NCBI RefSeq assembly: GCF_020748465.1
Contig: NZ_JAHZMP010000005.1
Location: 124,001 to 188,000, forward strand
Reading direction: 5' to 3'
Length of the DNA stretch: 64,000 nt
Source of the DNA: Terrisporobacter mayombei
GTDB lineage: Bacteria; Bacillota; Clostridia; Peptostreptococcales; Peptostreptococcaceae
Under the pieces are notes generated by a model. It saw nothing but the letters and a program-made list of their open reading frames with translations. It had not been told where the DNA came from and ran no database searches. This document shows, one piece after another, positions 36,272 to 44,499 of this stretch (positions are counted from its first letter, which is position 1; each line of letters opens with the position of its first letter). Both the position numbers and the translations under genes were made by a program.

Positions 36272-36748
36272 TTATGTCAATATTTTTCTTTTTAATTTAC
36301 TTGAATTTGAGTAAATTTTTAGCATAGTTCCTCTTAATGGTAGAAGCTTCATCCATATATAGAATATTGACTTCCAGTATTTTGAGTTGCAGTCTATTTC
36401 TTTGTTTTTTCTTATTATTTTAATCACAACACCTATTATTTCATCCTTTTTAACATATCCATCGAAGTGAAGATTTCCGTCACCTATAGTTAAATACCCT
36501 TCTTGTGATATGCTGTAAATTCTATGCAATATGTAGTTATTGTATTTATTTTTAAATAGTATGATATCTCCTACTTTTAAGTTAGAGAAGTCTTTTTTAT
36601 CTAATACTACTTGGTCTCTGTTATCCCCTATGAAAGGCAACATGCTTCTTCCCTTTACAGTAAAAATTGCTTGCCTATCCATGGCAAGCAATTCTTCTAT
36701 TATAGGGAATAGGTCATGAGTAGAAACTTTTCTTGTAGTTTTTTCCAT
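36272..36748 (-). CDS. SipW-like S26 serine peptidase, candidate leader peptidase
   Basis: A 158-residue protein of the signal peptidase I superfamily, in the Ser/His (archaeal/ER/SipW) branch: nucleophile S35 in VKGRSMLPFI, then VGDIILFK, H75 in ILHRIYS in place of the usual Lys, and GDGN (D90). The N-terminal membrane anchor is missing; a hydrophobic stretch near the C-terminus (about 120-135) may associate with the membrane. I infer it trims the leader of the cluster's peptide. The frame can extend to 36826, but GGAGG lies 7 nt before ATG 36748. It is 20 bp after the kinase gene. Confidence 0.75.
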   Translation of the reverse strand: MEKTTRKVSTHDLFPIIEELLAMDRQAIFTVKGRSMLPFIGDNRDQVVLDKKDFSNLKVGDIILFKNKYNNYILHRIYSISQEGYLTIGDGNLHFDGYVKKDEIIGVVIKIIRKNKEIDCNSKYWKSIFYIWMKLLPLRGTMLKIYSNSSKLKRKILT

Positions 36749-36768
36749 AACATCCCCTCCATTTTTAA

Positions 36769-37653
36769 TTAAAGTTTGTCTATTTCTTTTTTTAGTAACT
36801 CTACTGCTTCTATGTCCGGTGTACATTTTAGTTTGTATACTGGTATTTCATTTACCATATCTTCTAGATAGTCCATGGCTTTACTTAAGAGATTTTTTTC
36901 CCATGTTGGCGCTGTGATGTTTGGTATCATGTGATTAAATGCTTGTAATATATTTAATTTTTCCACTGAGTTTTCTTTTGCTTGTTCTAGTACTACTATT
37001 GCACTTATTTCTACATCACGATTTATATATTCTCCAGATGTTCCACACCATGGCATCCCAAAGCCTGTCCACTTACCATATATCTTACGACATAAGGCCC
37101 TATCACCATTTATTATAAGTGCTCTTTCTTTATCTCTCCACATTCTTGCATGTGTAGTTTTACCTATTCCTGACGGTGCAGAAATTATTATTCCTTTATC
37201 ATTATATTCCATAAGTACACTATGTAATACAATTCCACCATAGTTTATTACAGAATAAAAAAATATTCGTCCTAGATACTCAAATAGAAATTTATCATCT
37301 ATATTTTTACTGCTATATATCAAGTTTATTTTATCCCAAGATGGATTAATTTTATATTTGAGTAAACAGTTTTTATTTAAATCATCTTGTCTCCATATAA
37401 AATCATTATTTTCATCTTGAAACACATTATAATTATGAAATACTTTTCGTGCATCATAAATTTTATTTTTATCTAATATATCATGACTCAATGTGTATTG
37501 TTTTAAATCAAAGTAAAACTTTATATTATCTATATTTTTTTCTTTTTTAAACGAATCTAATTTCCATGGAAAAGAATAATAATTTTCTTTCTCTTCATAA
37601 TAATTAGATTCTATAGTCCATTTGCCAATCTCTATTGTACTCGTTTCATTCAT
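36769..37653 (-). CDS. HPr-kinase-like protein of the RiPP cluster
   Basis: A 294-residue protein with the HPr kinase/phosphorylase C-terminal fold: P-loop SAPSGIGKTT (158-167), followed by the INGDRALCR strand, which carries the catalytic-type Asp, and FGMPWCGTSGEY. Related kinases in lasso-peptide clusters (for example that of paeninodin) phosphorylate a serine at the end of the precursor. Here the candidate precursor is the preceding gene, 1 bp away, and ends in Ser-Thr-Thr. The ribosome binding site TGGAG is built from the precursor's last codons, so the two proteins are made together. The substrate is an inference. Confidence 0.75.
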   Translation of the reverse strand: MNETSTIEIGKWTIESNYYEEKENYYSFPWKLDSFKKEKNIDNIKFYFDLKQYTLSHDILDKNKIYDARKVFHNYNVFQDENNDFIWRQDDLNKNCLLKYKINPSWDKINLIYSSKNIDDKFLFEYLGRIFFYSVINYGGIVLHSVLMEYNDKGIIISAPSGIGKTTHARMWRDKERALIINGDRALCRKIYGKWTGFGMPWCGTSGEYINRDVEISAIVVLEQAKENSVEKLNILQAFNHMIPNITAPTWEKNLLSKAMDYLEDMVNEIPVYKLKCTPDIEAVELLKKEIDKL

Positions 37654-37654
37654 T

Positions 37655-37987
37655 TTAAGTTGTACTCCAGTCAGGTCCAGGACCTACTTCACTAAATCCA
37701 TTTCCATTCCATGGATTACCATTTGCACCTCCTGCGTTTATTAATTGATTATAAACTTCTTGTTGAGTTATATTAACATTGTGATACTTTACAATAGTTA
37801 TATCTGCAACTGAATCAAGTTTACATGCATCAGCCCCAGCAACAGTAAATTCTACCCATCCTGCATTTTTAACATCAAAATACATTACTCTATTTGTTCC
37901 ATGATTACCCCAGCATGTCTTAGCTATAGACTCTGCTGGCTGTATTTTTTCAAAAGCTATTTTTGGACATTCATATTTTTTCCCCAT
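37655..37987 (-). CDS. Candidate RiPP precursor peptide (110 residues)
   Basis: A small protein with no recognised enzyme fold between the radical SAM and kinase genes, the normal place for a precursor. The N-terminus (KKYECPKIAFEKIQPAES, then IAKTCWGNHG) is leader-like. The C-terminal third is rich in Gly, Asn, Pro and Trp (GGANGNPWNGNGF) and ends DWSTT. Three cysteines are present (C7, C25, C55). It is long for a precursor, so it may be a modified protein rather than a short peptide. GGGGG lies 7 nt before the ATG, stronger than most genes nearby, which fits a structural product. The identity is inferred from position and composition. Confidence 0.6.
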   Translation of the reverse strand: MGKKYECPKIAFEKIQPAESIAKTCWGNHGTNRVMYFDVKNAGWVEFTVAGADACKLDSVADITIVKYHNVNITQQEVYNQLINAGGANGNPWNGNGFSEVGPGPDWSTT

Positions 37988-38006
37988 ATTTATACCCCCA
38001 AATTAT

Positions 38007-39089
38007 TTATTCTTCATTAAAGAATTTAACTACTTCCTTTGTACAATTACATATATAATTAGGTATTTCTCCAAATTTACCTGTTTCTGTGTACATAGAT
38101 ATATGACATATAGAACACCTATTTCTATATTTGCAATTAATACATTCACTATTCATATTTGGTAACTCTACATGAATTGGATACTGGTTCCATGCATCTA
38201 TGAAACTATTATCAAACGGCTCTGAGTAAAATTTATCAAACAACTGACAGCCTACCAATTTTCCATTCCAGGTAATACTATATGAGCTAATCCCTGCATT
38301 ACATCCAAATAATGTAAATCTTTTATTATTATGATAATTTAATATCTTCTTCGTTTCAAATTTAACTTTTTCCATATCAAAGTTTTGACTTCCTACAGTA
38401 TCCTTTATTATTTTCATACTTCGCCTTAGCATCAGATTAGCATTATCTTTTGGATTCAATCTGCATAATTCAGCTTGTGAATTTCCTCCCCTAACAGACT
38501 TCATTACCGTTTTGGTAATTATTAATTTCTTATCCTCTCCAAATTTGTCATGTATAAGATTTTCTATGTGATCAATATCTCTGTAATTATCTTTTATAAT
38601 AGTTGTTCTAAACTCAAGTTTAGACGGCAGATTATTCAGTAATTCGATTCCTTTAATAGCTTTATTAAAAGCATTTCCATTACCACATACTTTTTTATAA
38701 GTTTCAAAAGATGCACCATATAATGTAACACCAATTTTATGAGGCGGATATTTTCTTAAAGTATCCATTATCTTATCACTTACCAAAGTTGCATTAGTAA
38801 ATAACTCAATAATAAATCCTTGCTTATAAATACCCTCATAAATCTCACAAAAATCTGGTCTAAGCATTGGCTCACCACCAGTAATCAGTAAATTCATAGT
38901 CCCTGCATCAGCCACCTGTCTGGCCATATCAATCCAATCTTCAGCAGTCTTCTCCTTAGCCATAATCTCAGGATTCTCACTATCATCATGTATAAACAAA
39001 CACATCTTACACTTCAAATTACATCTAACAGTCAACTCAAAAGTACCATTAATAGGATTTCTAGGAGGCATTTCTTTTAAAACTTCCAT
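38007..39089 (-). CDS. Radical SAM/SPASM peptide maturase
   Basis: A 360-residue radical S-adenosylmethionine enzyme. The radical cluster ligands are C23, C27 and C30 in CNLKCKMC, and GGEP (71-74) binds SAM. The C-terminal SPASM domain carries eight cysteines (C263, C281, C316, C319, C325, C328, C347, C349), enough for two auxiliary iron-sulfur clusters as in AnSME and sactipeptide maturases. It most likely installs carbon cross-links or thioethers in the peptide encoded next. The frame can start at GTG 39098, but GAAGG is 8 nt before ATG 39089, just after the PqqD-like gene's stop. Expected partner: the PqqD-like protein. Confidence 0.88.
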   Translation of the reverse strand: MEVLKEMPPRNPINGTFELTVRCNLKCKMCLFIHDDSENPEIMAKEKTAEDWIDMARQVADAGTMNLLITGGEPMLRPDFCEIYEGIYKQGFIIELFTNATLVSDKIMDTLRKYPPHKIGVTLYGASFETYKKVCGNGNAFNKAIKGIELLNNLPSKLEFRTTIIKDNYRDIDHIENLIHDKFGEDKKLIITKTVMKSVRGGNSQAELCRLNPKDNANLMLRRSMKIIKDTVGSQNFDMEKVKFETKKILNYHNNKRFTLFGCNAGISSYSITWNGKLVGCQLFDKFYSEPFDNSFIDAWNQYPIHVELPNMNSECINCKYRNRCSICHISMYTETGKFGEIPNYICNCTKEVVKFFNEE

Positions 39090-39090
39090 C

Positions 39091-39360
39091 TTAAACACCT
39101 TCTAATGCATTATTTTCTTCTAATATTTTTATAAAATCTTCCACATCATTAACTGCCAATTCTTCCCCTATGTCATACTCACTTTTTAATTTATTTACTA
39201 AATCCTTCTTAGAAATCTCCTCCTGCAACTCTCTCCATAAAAATGCTGCAGATTCATTTAGCCTTATTACCCCATTAAAATCAGCAATGTTATTTCCAAT
39301 AGGAACTACTATATCTTCTCCTGCAATTTTTCTAAGTATAAAACCCTCTTTAATCTTCAT
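39091..39360 (-). CDS. PqqD-like RiPP recognition element
   Basis: An 89-residue PqqD-family protein. These small winged-helix domains bind the leader peptide and present it to the modifying enzyme. Family features are ILRKIAGEDIVVPIG, the turn GVIRLNESAAFLWREL, and the C-terminal helices with DVEDFIKILEENN. It is the first gene of the operon, ends 1 bp before the radical SAM start, and has GGGGG 5 nt before its ATG. The same domain serves lasso-peptide B1 proteins, but no lasso cyclase or transglutaminase protease is encoded nearby. Confidence 0.85.
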   Translation of the reverse strand: MKIKEGFILRKIAGEDIVVPIGNNIADFNGVIRLNESAAFLWRELQEEISKKDLVNKLKSEYDIGEELAVNDVEDFIKILEENNALEGV

Positions 39361-39619
39361 ACTATCCCCCTAATTTTCTGCTATTTATTTCATCATACAT
39401 TACCACAGTGAATACAAAATAATCCTGCCTACTATATTCTACATATTTTTTTATAATCCTTTTTATAAAATATTTTCAAATAAATATATTATTATAGTAG
39501 CATAATCTAACAAAAATATGATTACAATATGAATATATTTTGTGGTTATTTACTACATAAGAATAAGCCAAAATTTTATTCTGGCTTGTTTTTATCATAT
39601 TTATATAAACTGTCTAATT
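39361..39619. other. Intergenic region with RiPP operon promoter and murJ 3' hairpin
   Basis: About 260 bp. On the minus strand TTGAAA (39479-39474) with TTATAA 17 nt on is a possible promoter of the RiPP operon. Near 39566-39593 AAGCCA and TGGCTT pair around a loop, probably the end of the murJ message. No small gene seen. Confidence 0.4.
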
Positions 39620-41158
39620 CTATCTCTTCAATCTTCTCTTCACCACATCCGTAACGATCCTAATCTCGTCAACCTTAAATAATATAACAAGAGCACCATA
39701 CACAGCAGTAGCCAAAATAACAGCTATCATCAGCACAATAAACTCTGTTTTTCCTCCAGTATTAGCAAATAGCATCATATAATGATAAGAATAATAAGCT
39801 ACAGCACCCATAATCAAAGATGCCACAAGACTTTTCACTGTAGCCTTAGCAATCTTATCTTGCCCATAGTATCCTATCTTCTTTCTCAAACTTCTAAACA
39901 ACAACATAATACAAGCTAAGGAAGACAAGCTTGTCGCCAAAGTAAGGCCTGCCAGTCCCCAAAACTGAATAAACACAACGTCCATAACCATATTAACTCC
40001 CATGGCAATTACACCATTAACCATTGGTGTTTTTGTATCTTGCAAAGAATAAAAAATCTTACCAAGGACGTCTCTCAGACCATAAGCCACCATTCCTACA
40101 GAATACATAGCCAATGCCATTGCTGTTAAAGAAGTCCCCCTTGCATCAAATGCTCCTCTTTCAAAAAGCACCCTAACTATGGGAAGTGACAAAACTATAG
40201 TTCCCACAGTAATAGGTAAAACAAGTATTATAACGCAGTTTATACTTTTTATAACAGAGGCAGTAAATCTCTCCTTGTTATTCTCATTGGACAACTGTGA
40301 TAAAATAGGATAAATCACAGATGAAATTGATGTTATAAATATGGCTATAACAAATGATATAAGTTTATTTGAATAATTTAGTGCAGAAACTGTCCCTGCT
40401 GGTAATGTAGATGCCAAAGTTCTGTCTACCAAAGTATTCACCTGATTTACTGCCACACCGATTAACACAGGAGCAATAAGCCAAGCCATCTTTTTAATAT
40501 ATTTATCTTTTATCTTAATAATTGGTACATATCTATATCCAGCCTTAACAGCATAAGGTACTTGAATAAAAAACTCACTCACCATTCCCAGCAAAGTTCC
40601 CCAAATCATTATATAAGGACCATACTTTATACTAAGTAAAGTTGCCACAATAATAATTACATTCTTTGGTACACTACTAAGTCCTGGCGTAATAAAATCA
40701 TTTTTTATTTGTAAATAAGAAGTCATTACATAACTAAGGCCAGTAAAGACAATTCCAAGAATAGTTATTCTAGTAAAATTAATAGCTACCTGCAGCGCCT
40801 CTCCTTCATATCCCATAGCAAATACATCTACAATTTCTTCTGTAAATATAAATCCAAGAATAGAAAGAACTATACATCCTATTACAACTAAGTTAAACAC
40901 ATTATTTACAAATTTAAGAGAACCTTCTTCTCCTTCGTCTCTATGTACTTCCATATACATTGGTATAAGCACTGTTGCTAAAGTACTTCCGATTATTGCA
41001 AAAATAACCTGAGGTATATTCATGGCTGTTACATAGGCATCACTATATATGCTTGTTCCATACCCAGCAGCAAGAACTAATTCTCTACCAAATCCCAATA
41101 TTTTTGCTATTATAGTTGCCACCATTAGTCCAAAAGTGGCTCTTGCTAATTTGCTCAT
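39620..41158 (-). CDS. murJ: Lipid II flippase MurJ (MviN family)
   Basis: A 512-residue polytopic membrane protein with about 14 helices, of the MurJ/MviN family, which moves undecaprenyl-linked precursors across the membrane. Typical segments are GFGRELVLAAGYGTS near residue 25, DAYVTAMNIPQ, the DRTLASTLPAGTVSALNYSNKL-type loop of helix 7-8 (here VDRTLASTLPAG), and LFERGAFDARGT. The start is ATG 41158, 7 nt after GGAG; an upstream in-frame codon at 41194 has no such site. It stands alone between the RiPP operon and the phage remnant, so it may be the main MurJ or an extra copy; the window cannot tell. Confidence 0.85.
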   Translation of the reverse strand: MSKLARATFGLMVATIIAKILGFGRELVLAAGYGTSIYSDAYVTAMNIPQVIFAIIGSTLATVLIPMYMEVHRDEGEEGSLKFVNNVFNLVVIGCIVLSILGFIFTEEIVDVFAMGYEGEALQVAINFTRITILGIVFTGLSYVMTSYLQIKNDFITPGLSSVPKNVIIIVATLLSIKYGPYIMIWGTLLGMVSEFFIQVPYAVKAGYRYVPIIKIKDKYIKKMAWLIAPVLIGVAVNQVNTLVDRTLASTLPAGTVSALNYSNKLISFVIAIFITSISSVIYPILSQLSNENNKERFTASVIKSINCVIILVLPITVGTIVLSLPIVRVLFERGAFDARGTSLTAMALAMYSVGMVAYGLRDVLGKIFYSLQDTKTPMVNGVIAMGVNMVMDVVFIQFWGLAGLTLATSLSSLACIMLLFRSLRKKIGYYGQDKIAKATVKSLVASLIMGAVAYYSYHYMMLFANTGGKTEFIVLMIAVILATAVYGALVILFKVDEIRIVTDVVKRRLKR

Positions 41159-41551
41159 TGTTTTGCTCCTTTGTATTTTTTTCACATATAACATTATAGT
41201 ATTTTTTGTTAGATTTTAATACGATATTCTAACATTTTTTTCTATATGTTAATGATTTTTAATAATTTTAGTTTTTATTATGATTTTTGGTGTCCTAGGG
41301 ACCTTTCCTTTGGTATTACTTTATTAGAGGTTGGTCGCCAAGATTTTTCTTGCCGCCCTTTTTATTTTAACGGCCAATTTTTCTGCTAAAAAATAATATT
41401 TCATAAGTCCAAAACACTTATACAAGTTATAAAGGACATCAAAACATGTAAAAATAAATTAGTAAATTCTTATTAATTTTGGACATATATAACCTCTTAT
41501 TCCACTTCTTTTGGTAAAGGTTGCACCATAAAACGCCATAACACTTTTCAA
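41159..41551. other. Gene-free stretch beside the phage remnant
   Basis: About 390 bp without a credible gene. Part of it (about 41284-41395) is less AT-rich than its surroundings and contains a small dyad, CCAAGA...TCTTG. Between 41405 and 41490 three GGAC/GTCC half-sites occur. It may be decayed phage DNA. Confidence 0.35.
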
Positions 41552-41817
41552 TCATTTATCACTTCTTTGAAACATGCAAATTTCTTTTGCCATGTCTGCA
41601 TTTAGCATATAGTTCTTAAAATCTTGCATTCCCCTTAGGTTCGGTATTTTTGCATTACTATTTCGTAGTCTTCCTTTTCCTCAAATCCGTACTCTATCAT
41701 TCTTAGGATCCATATTTTAAAAGGTGTTTTAATTTGAAGAAAGTCGTGTAATTCTCTTCCACTTACTATTACTTCTCCACTTTCATTAACAATGTAGGGT
41801 ATTAATTGCTTTTCCAT
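41552..41817 (-). pseudogene. AntA/AntB phage antirepressor remnant
   Basis: The first 60 codons (41817-41635) match the start of AntA-type antirepressors: VSGRELHDFLQIKTPFKIW, then RMIEYGFEEKEDY, and end at a premature stop. The next conserved block of the family, normally L-x-DMAKEIAMxQR, is found just downstream in another frame (41629-41552: YMLNADMAKEICMFQRSDK), then a stop. So an antirepressor gene has suffered a frameshift and deletion and lost its C-terminal domain. It marks an old prophage or phage-like element here; no other phage gene is in view. Confidence 0.75.
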
Positions 41818-41862
41818 TTTTGTTACCCCCTTTGAGATTATTGATAATATTTAATTTTTTAC

Positions 41863-41889
41863 ATAAAAAATGAGCTTATTTATAAGCCC
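41863..41889 (-). terminator. Terminator after the second metallophosphoesterase
   Basis: GAGCTTAT (41872-41879) pairs with ATAAGCCC (41882-41889, one G-T), followed on the minus strand by ATTTTTTATG, 12 bp beyond the stop. Confidence 0.8.
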
Positions 41890-41900
41890 TAATAATTGTT

Positions 41901-42779
41901 TTACTTTTTAGATATATGCAAATTTACTACCTCTGGTGGATTATTAAATCTAGGTAGTTTTTGTTTCCCTGATCCTAATCCACTAGTCATAAGAATTTTT
42001 ATTTTGTTTAAATCAAAGAGCCCTTTGTCATACTTTGGGAACCACCCTTGATCTCCTCCGTAGAGTCCCCCGATAAAAGGCAGTACTACTTGTCCACCAT
42101 GGTTGTGACCACTTATTACTAGGTCAATATCCCATACTTTTGATGTATTTCCAAATATAAAACTGTCTGGTCTGTGTGCCATCATGATTTTATAACTATC
42201 TGTGTCTTGGAATTCAGTTAGAAAATCATAGACACCATCTTCCATAGTATCTTTATCAACATCATTGTTATCATTTAATCCAAAAGCATAGGCATACATT
42301 CCACCTATTCTTATATTATTTCCATTTATATTTATATCCTTGTACTCATAATCAAGTACTGTTACTCCTATATTCTCTAGTTCTTTTACTAAATCAGAAG
42401 TTCCTGCTTCTATGTAATCTATGTCTGTATTTCCCAGTGAATAAAATACTTTATTGTCTTTAGATAGCTGTTTCATAAGGTTTGTTACTATTTTGCTGTC
42501 TTTTGAATCTGAGTTCACCGCATCACCCACAACAAGTATGATATCTGGTGATAGTGAGTTTATTTGATTTATTAAGTCTTTGTTGTTGTCTCCTAGCTGA
42601 TTGTCGTGAAGGTCTGATATTATGACTACATTCACTGAGTTGTTGATTTGATTTGTTATTATACTGTAATTAGTTATTGTTAATTTATTATATGATATGT
42701 GTACTTCGTATACACCAATTAAGCACATTGCCCCCATAAATAATAAAGCGAGGACTATTCTTTTTTGTTTTTTAATCAT
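41901..42779 (-). CDS. Membrane metallophosphoesterase with altered GNHD motif
   Basis: A 292-residue calcineurin-like phosphoesterase with an N-terminal membrane anchor (8-25), related to the enzyme at 8919-9812. Metal motifs are DLHDN (D56, H58), GD (85-86), H202 in AHRPD and GHNHGG (224-229). The usual GNH(D/E) reads GNTD (116-119): the catalytic histidine is a threonine, so activity may be reduced or changed. It has its own promoter (42838-42865) and terminator and lies just beyond the end of polysaccharide locus B. The substrate is unknown. Confidence 0.8.
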   Translation of the reverse strand: MIKKQKRIVLALLFMGAMCLIGVYEVHISYNKLTITNYSIITNQINNSVNVVIISDLHDNQLGDNNKDLINQINSLSPDIILVVGDAVNSDSKDSKIVTNLMKQLSKDNKVFYSLGNTDIDYIEAGTSDLVKELENIGVTVLDYEYKDININGNNIRIGGMYAYAFGLNDNNDVDKDTMEDGVYDFLTEFQDTDSYKIMMAHRPDSFIFGNTSKVWDIDLVISGHNHGGQVVLPFIGGLYGGDQGWFPKYDKGLFDLNKIKILMTSGLGSGKQKLPRFNNPPEVVNLHISKK

Positions 42780-42837
42780 ATCATCCTCCTCACTTATTAT
42801 TACATTATGTTAACTTATTTTTATTTGAATCTCGATC

Positions 42838-42865
42838 CCTATAGGATTTACAATAGTTTTGTCAA
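42838..42865 (-). promoter_or_regulatory. Promoter of the second metallophosphoesterase gene
   Basis: The minus strand has a perfect TTGACA (42865-42860) and TATAGG (42843-42838) 16 bp apart, about 60 bp before the start codon. Confidence 0.65.
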
Positions 42866-43316
42866 AAACAAACTTTTTTCTATTTAAAATAAGCCAATAA
42901 AATTGAAACCTACAGTTAAATATCCTTCATTCTATAATACTGAACTATATAAGTATGACAAGGATAAGAATGTAAATTAGAATTATATACTTTCATAACA
43001 AAATTCAAATATCATGTTACTTTTGAAAGCAATAATGGAAAATGTAATCCTACTATTAAACAGCTATCTTCTGCTTTTATATACTATATATAATCTGAAA
43101 AGAAAATATTTGCTATAAATAGATTTAGCATAATACAGTAATTAAAACTATTAACTTATATCATTTACTTAATAACTTAACTTCTACTTAAATTTGTGTA
43201 TTAATTATGCATATCATGAAAAATTAAATTGAGGTTTGTCATATATTAATTGAATAAATATCCTAAGAAGCTTATAATTACTTTAGAAAATAGTAATTTA
43301 CAAATAAAGTTAAATC
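42866..43316. other. Gene-free AT-rich spacer between locus B and the phosphoesterase
   Basis: About 450 bp, almost entirely A and T. I see no open frame with a ribosome binding site, no tRNA and no clear terminator; a 7-bp dyad near 43286-43308 has no T-run, so the end of the locus B transcript is not obvious. Confidence 0.4.
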
Positions 43317-44489
43317 TTACTTTGAGCTATATAATATTATTTTTGTAATTGATTTAATTTCAAACATAAATTTTTTAATAAATATAAATAATTTACTATT
43401 AGGATTATCTTCAGTTAGCTCATAAATAAAATCCGTGAAATTATTGTCTTTATAATTATCCATAAACAAATCTCTTTTTTTATTATAGATACATGATTTA
43501 ATCGCACAAGGATTAAATACTATTGACTTTTCAATATGTACATTTTCATATACAACATCATTTTTTATTTTATCAAACAAGAACTTTCCTTTATCTGAGT
43601 TTATAAATATTAATGATGTTCCTTTATTATCATCTAAGTTAGGCAATATGCCCTCAACTCCCCAAAAATCTGCAAGTGTTATATCACTTTGTCTATTAAG
43701 CGTCTTATAAGCACATTCATAGCAAGATGGTCTTAAGTACAAATTTTTTATAAATCCTTTTATATAAGCGTTTTCATTTCCAACCTCTTCATAACTCCGT
43801 CCTCCTATAAATTCTAATTTTAAGGAGTATTTCTTCCATCCTGTGGATTTATCTCTAAAATTTATCTTCTTAATATTTCTATCTTTAGAAATTAAATTTT
43901 TATAATGCTGCCATACATATTGAGAAGGAACTCCATGGCATATTATATCTTGACAGATTAAATTACAATAATCTTTTTTTAAATAGGATTTAAGTCCGCC
44001 TATTTGACACGGTGTCCCAGTAAATAAAACCATTTTATCTTCTTTTAACAACTGCTTTACCTGTTTGTATGTATCTCCTATTTTACTTTGTACATATTTA
44101 GCCCCTCTAAATTTTTCTATTCCTAATATATCATCTGCGCTGTTATGTCTTACATTATAGTTTTCATCAAATTCTGCACCAAATACTATTCCTCCAGAGT
44201 TAATCACATGTTCGGCAATCAGCGTAAAAATGCCACCAGATGTACTTTGACTTCTTATCTCCTCATTTTTATTGTGACATCCATAAGCTAACGGATTATT
44301 ATCTACCTTTTCTTGATGGATAATTGGACATATTTTCTCGCATAAATTACATCCAATACATTTTTTAGTATTAATATTAGGATATAAAAATCCTTCTACA
44401 TCATGCTCCATAGTAATACACTCTTTTGGGCAAACATTGTAACAGGCATGACAACCTGTACAATCTTCCTTCTTAATTATCTCTATCAT
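43317..44489 (-). CDS. FrhB-like iron-sulfur protein of the polysaccharide locus
   Basis: A 390-residue protein with an N-terminal double [4Fe-4S] ferredoxin domain (C10, C13, C16, C20 and C44, C47, C50, C54), then the FrhB/FdhB domain (SQSTSGGIFTLIAEHVI, KFRGAKYVQSKIG, FTGTPCQIGGL, ICHGVPSQYVW). Such proteins turn up in polysaccharide clusters together with pyruvyl transferases and a flippase, as here, and are presumed to carry out a redox step on a sugar or cofactor; the reaction is unproven. GGGGG lies 6 nt before the ATG. Last gene of locus B. Confidence 0.8.
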   Translation of the reverse strand: MIEIIKKEDCTGCHACYNVCPKECITMEHDVEGFLYPNINTKKCIGCNLCEKICPIIHQEKVDNNPLAYGCHNKNEEIRSQSTSGGIFTLIAEHVINSGGIVFGAEFDENYNVRHNSADDILGIEKFRGAKYVQSKIGDTYKQVKQLLKEDKMVLFTGTPCQIGGLKSYLKKDYCNLICQDIICHGVPSQYVWQHYKNLISKDRNIKKINFRDKSTGWKKYSLKLEFIGGRSYEEVGNENAYIKGFIKNLYLRPSCYECAYKTLNRQSDITLADFWGVEGILPNLDDNKGTSLIFINSDKGKFLFDKIKNDVVYENVHIEKSIVFNPCAIKSCIYNKKRDLFMDNYKDNNFTDFIYELTEDNPNSKLFIFIKKFMFEIKSITKIILYSSK

Positions 44490-44499
44490 TATTTGCCCC

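Noticed and set aside
33060..39360. Lasso peptide cluster
   Set aside because: PqqD-like, HPr-like kinase and nucleotidyltransferase fit, but no asparagine-synthetase-like cyclase and no transglutaminase-type protease are encoded.
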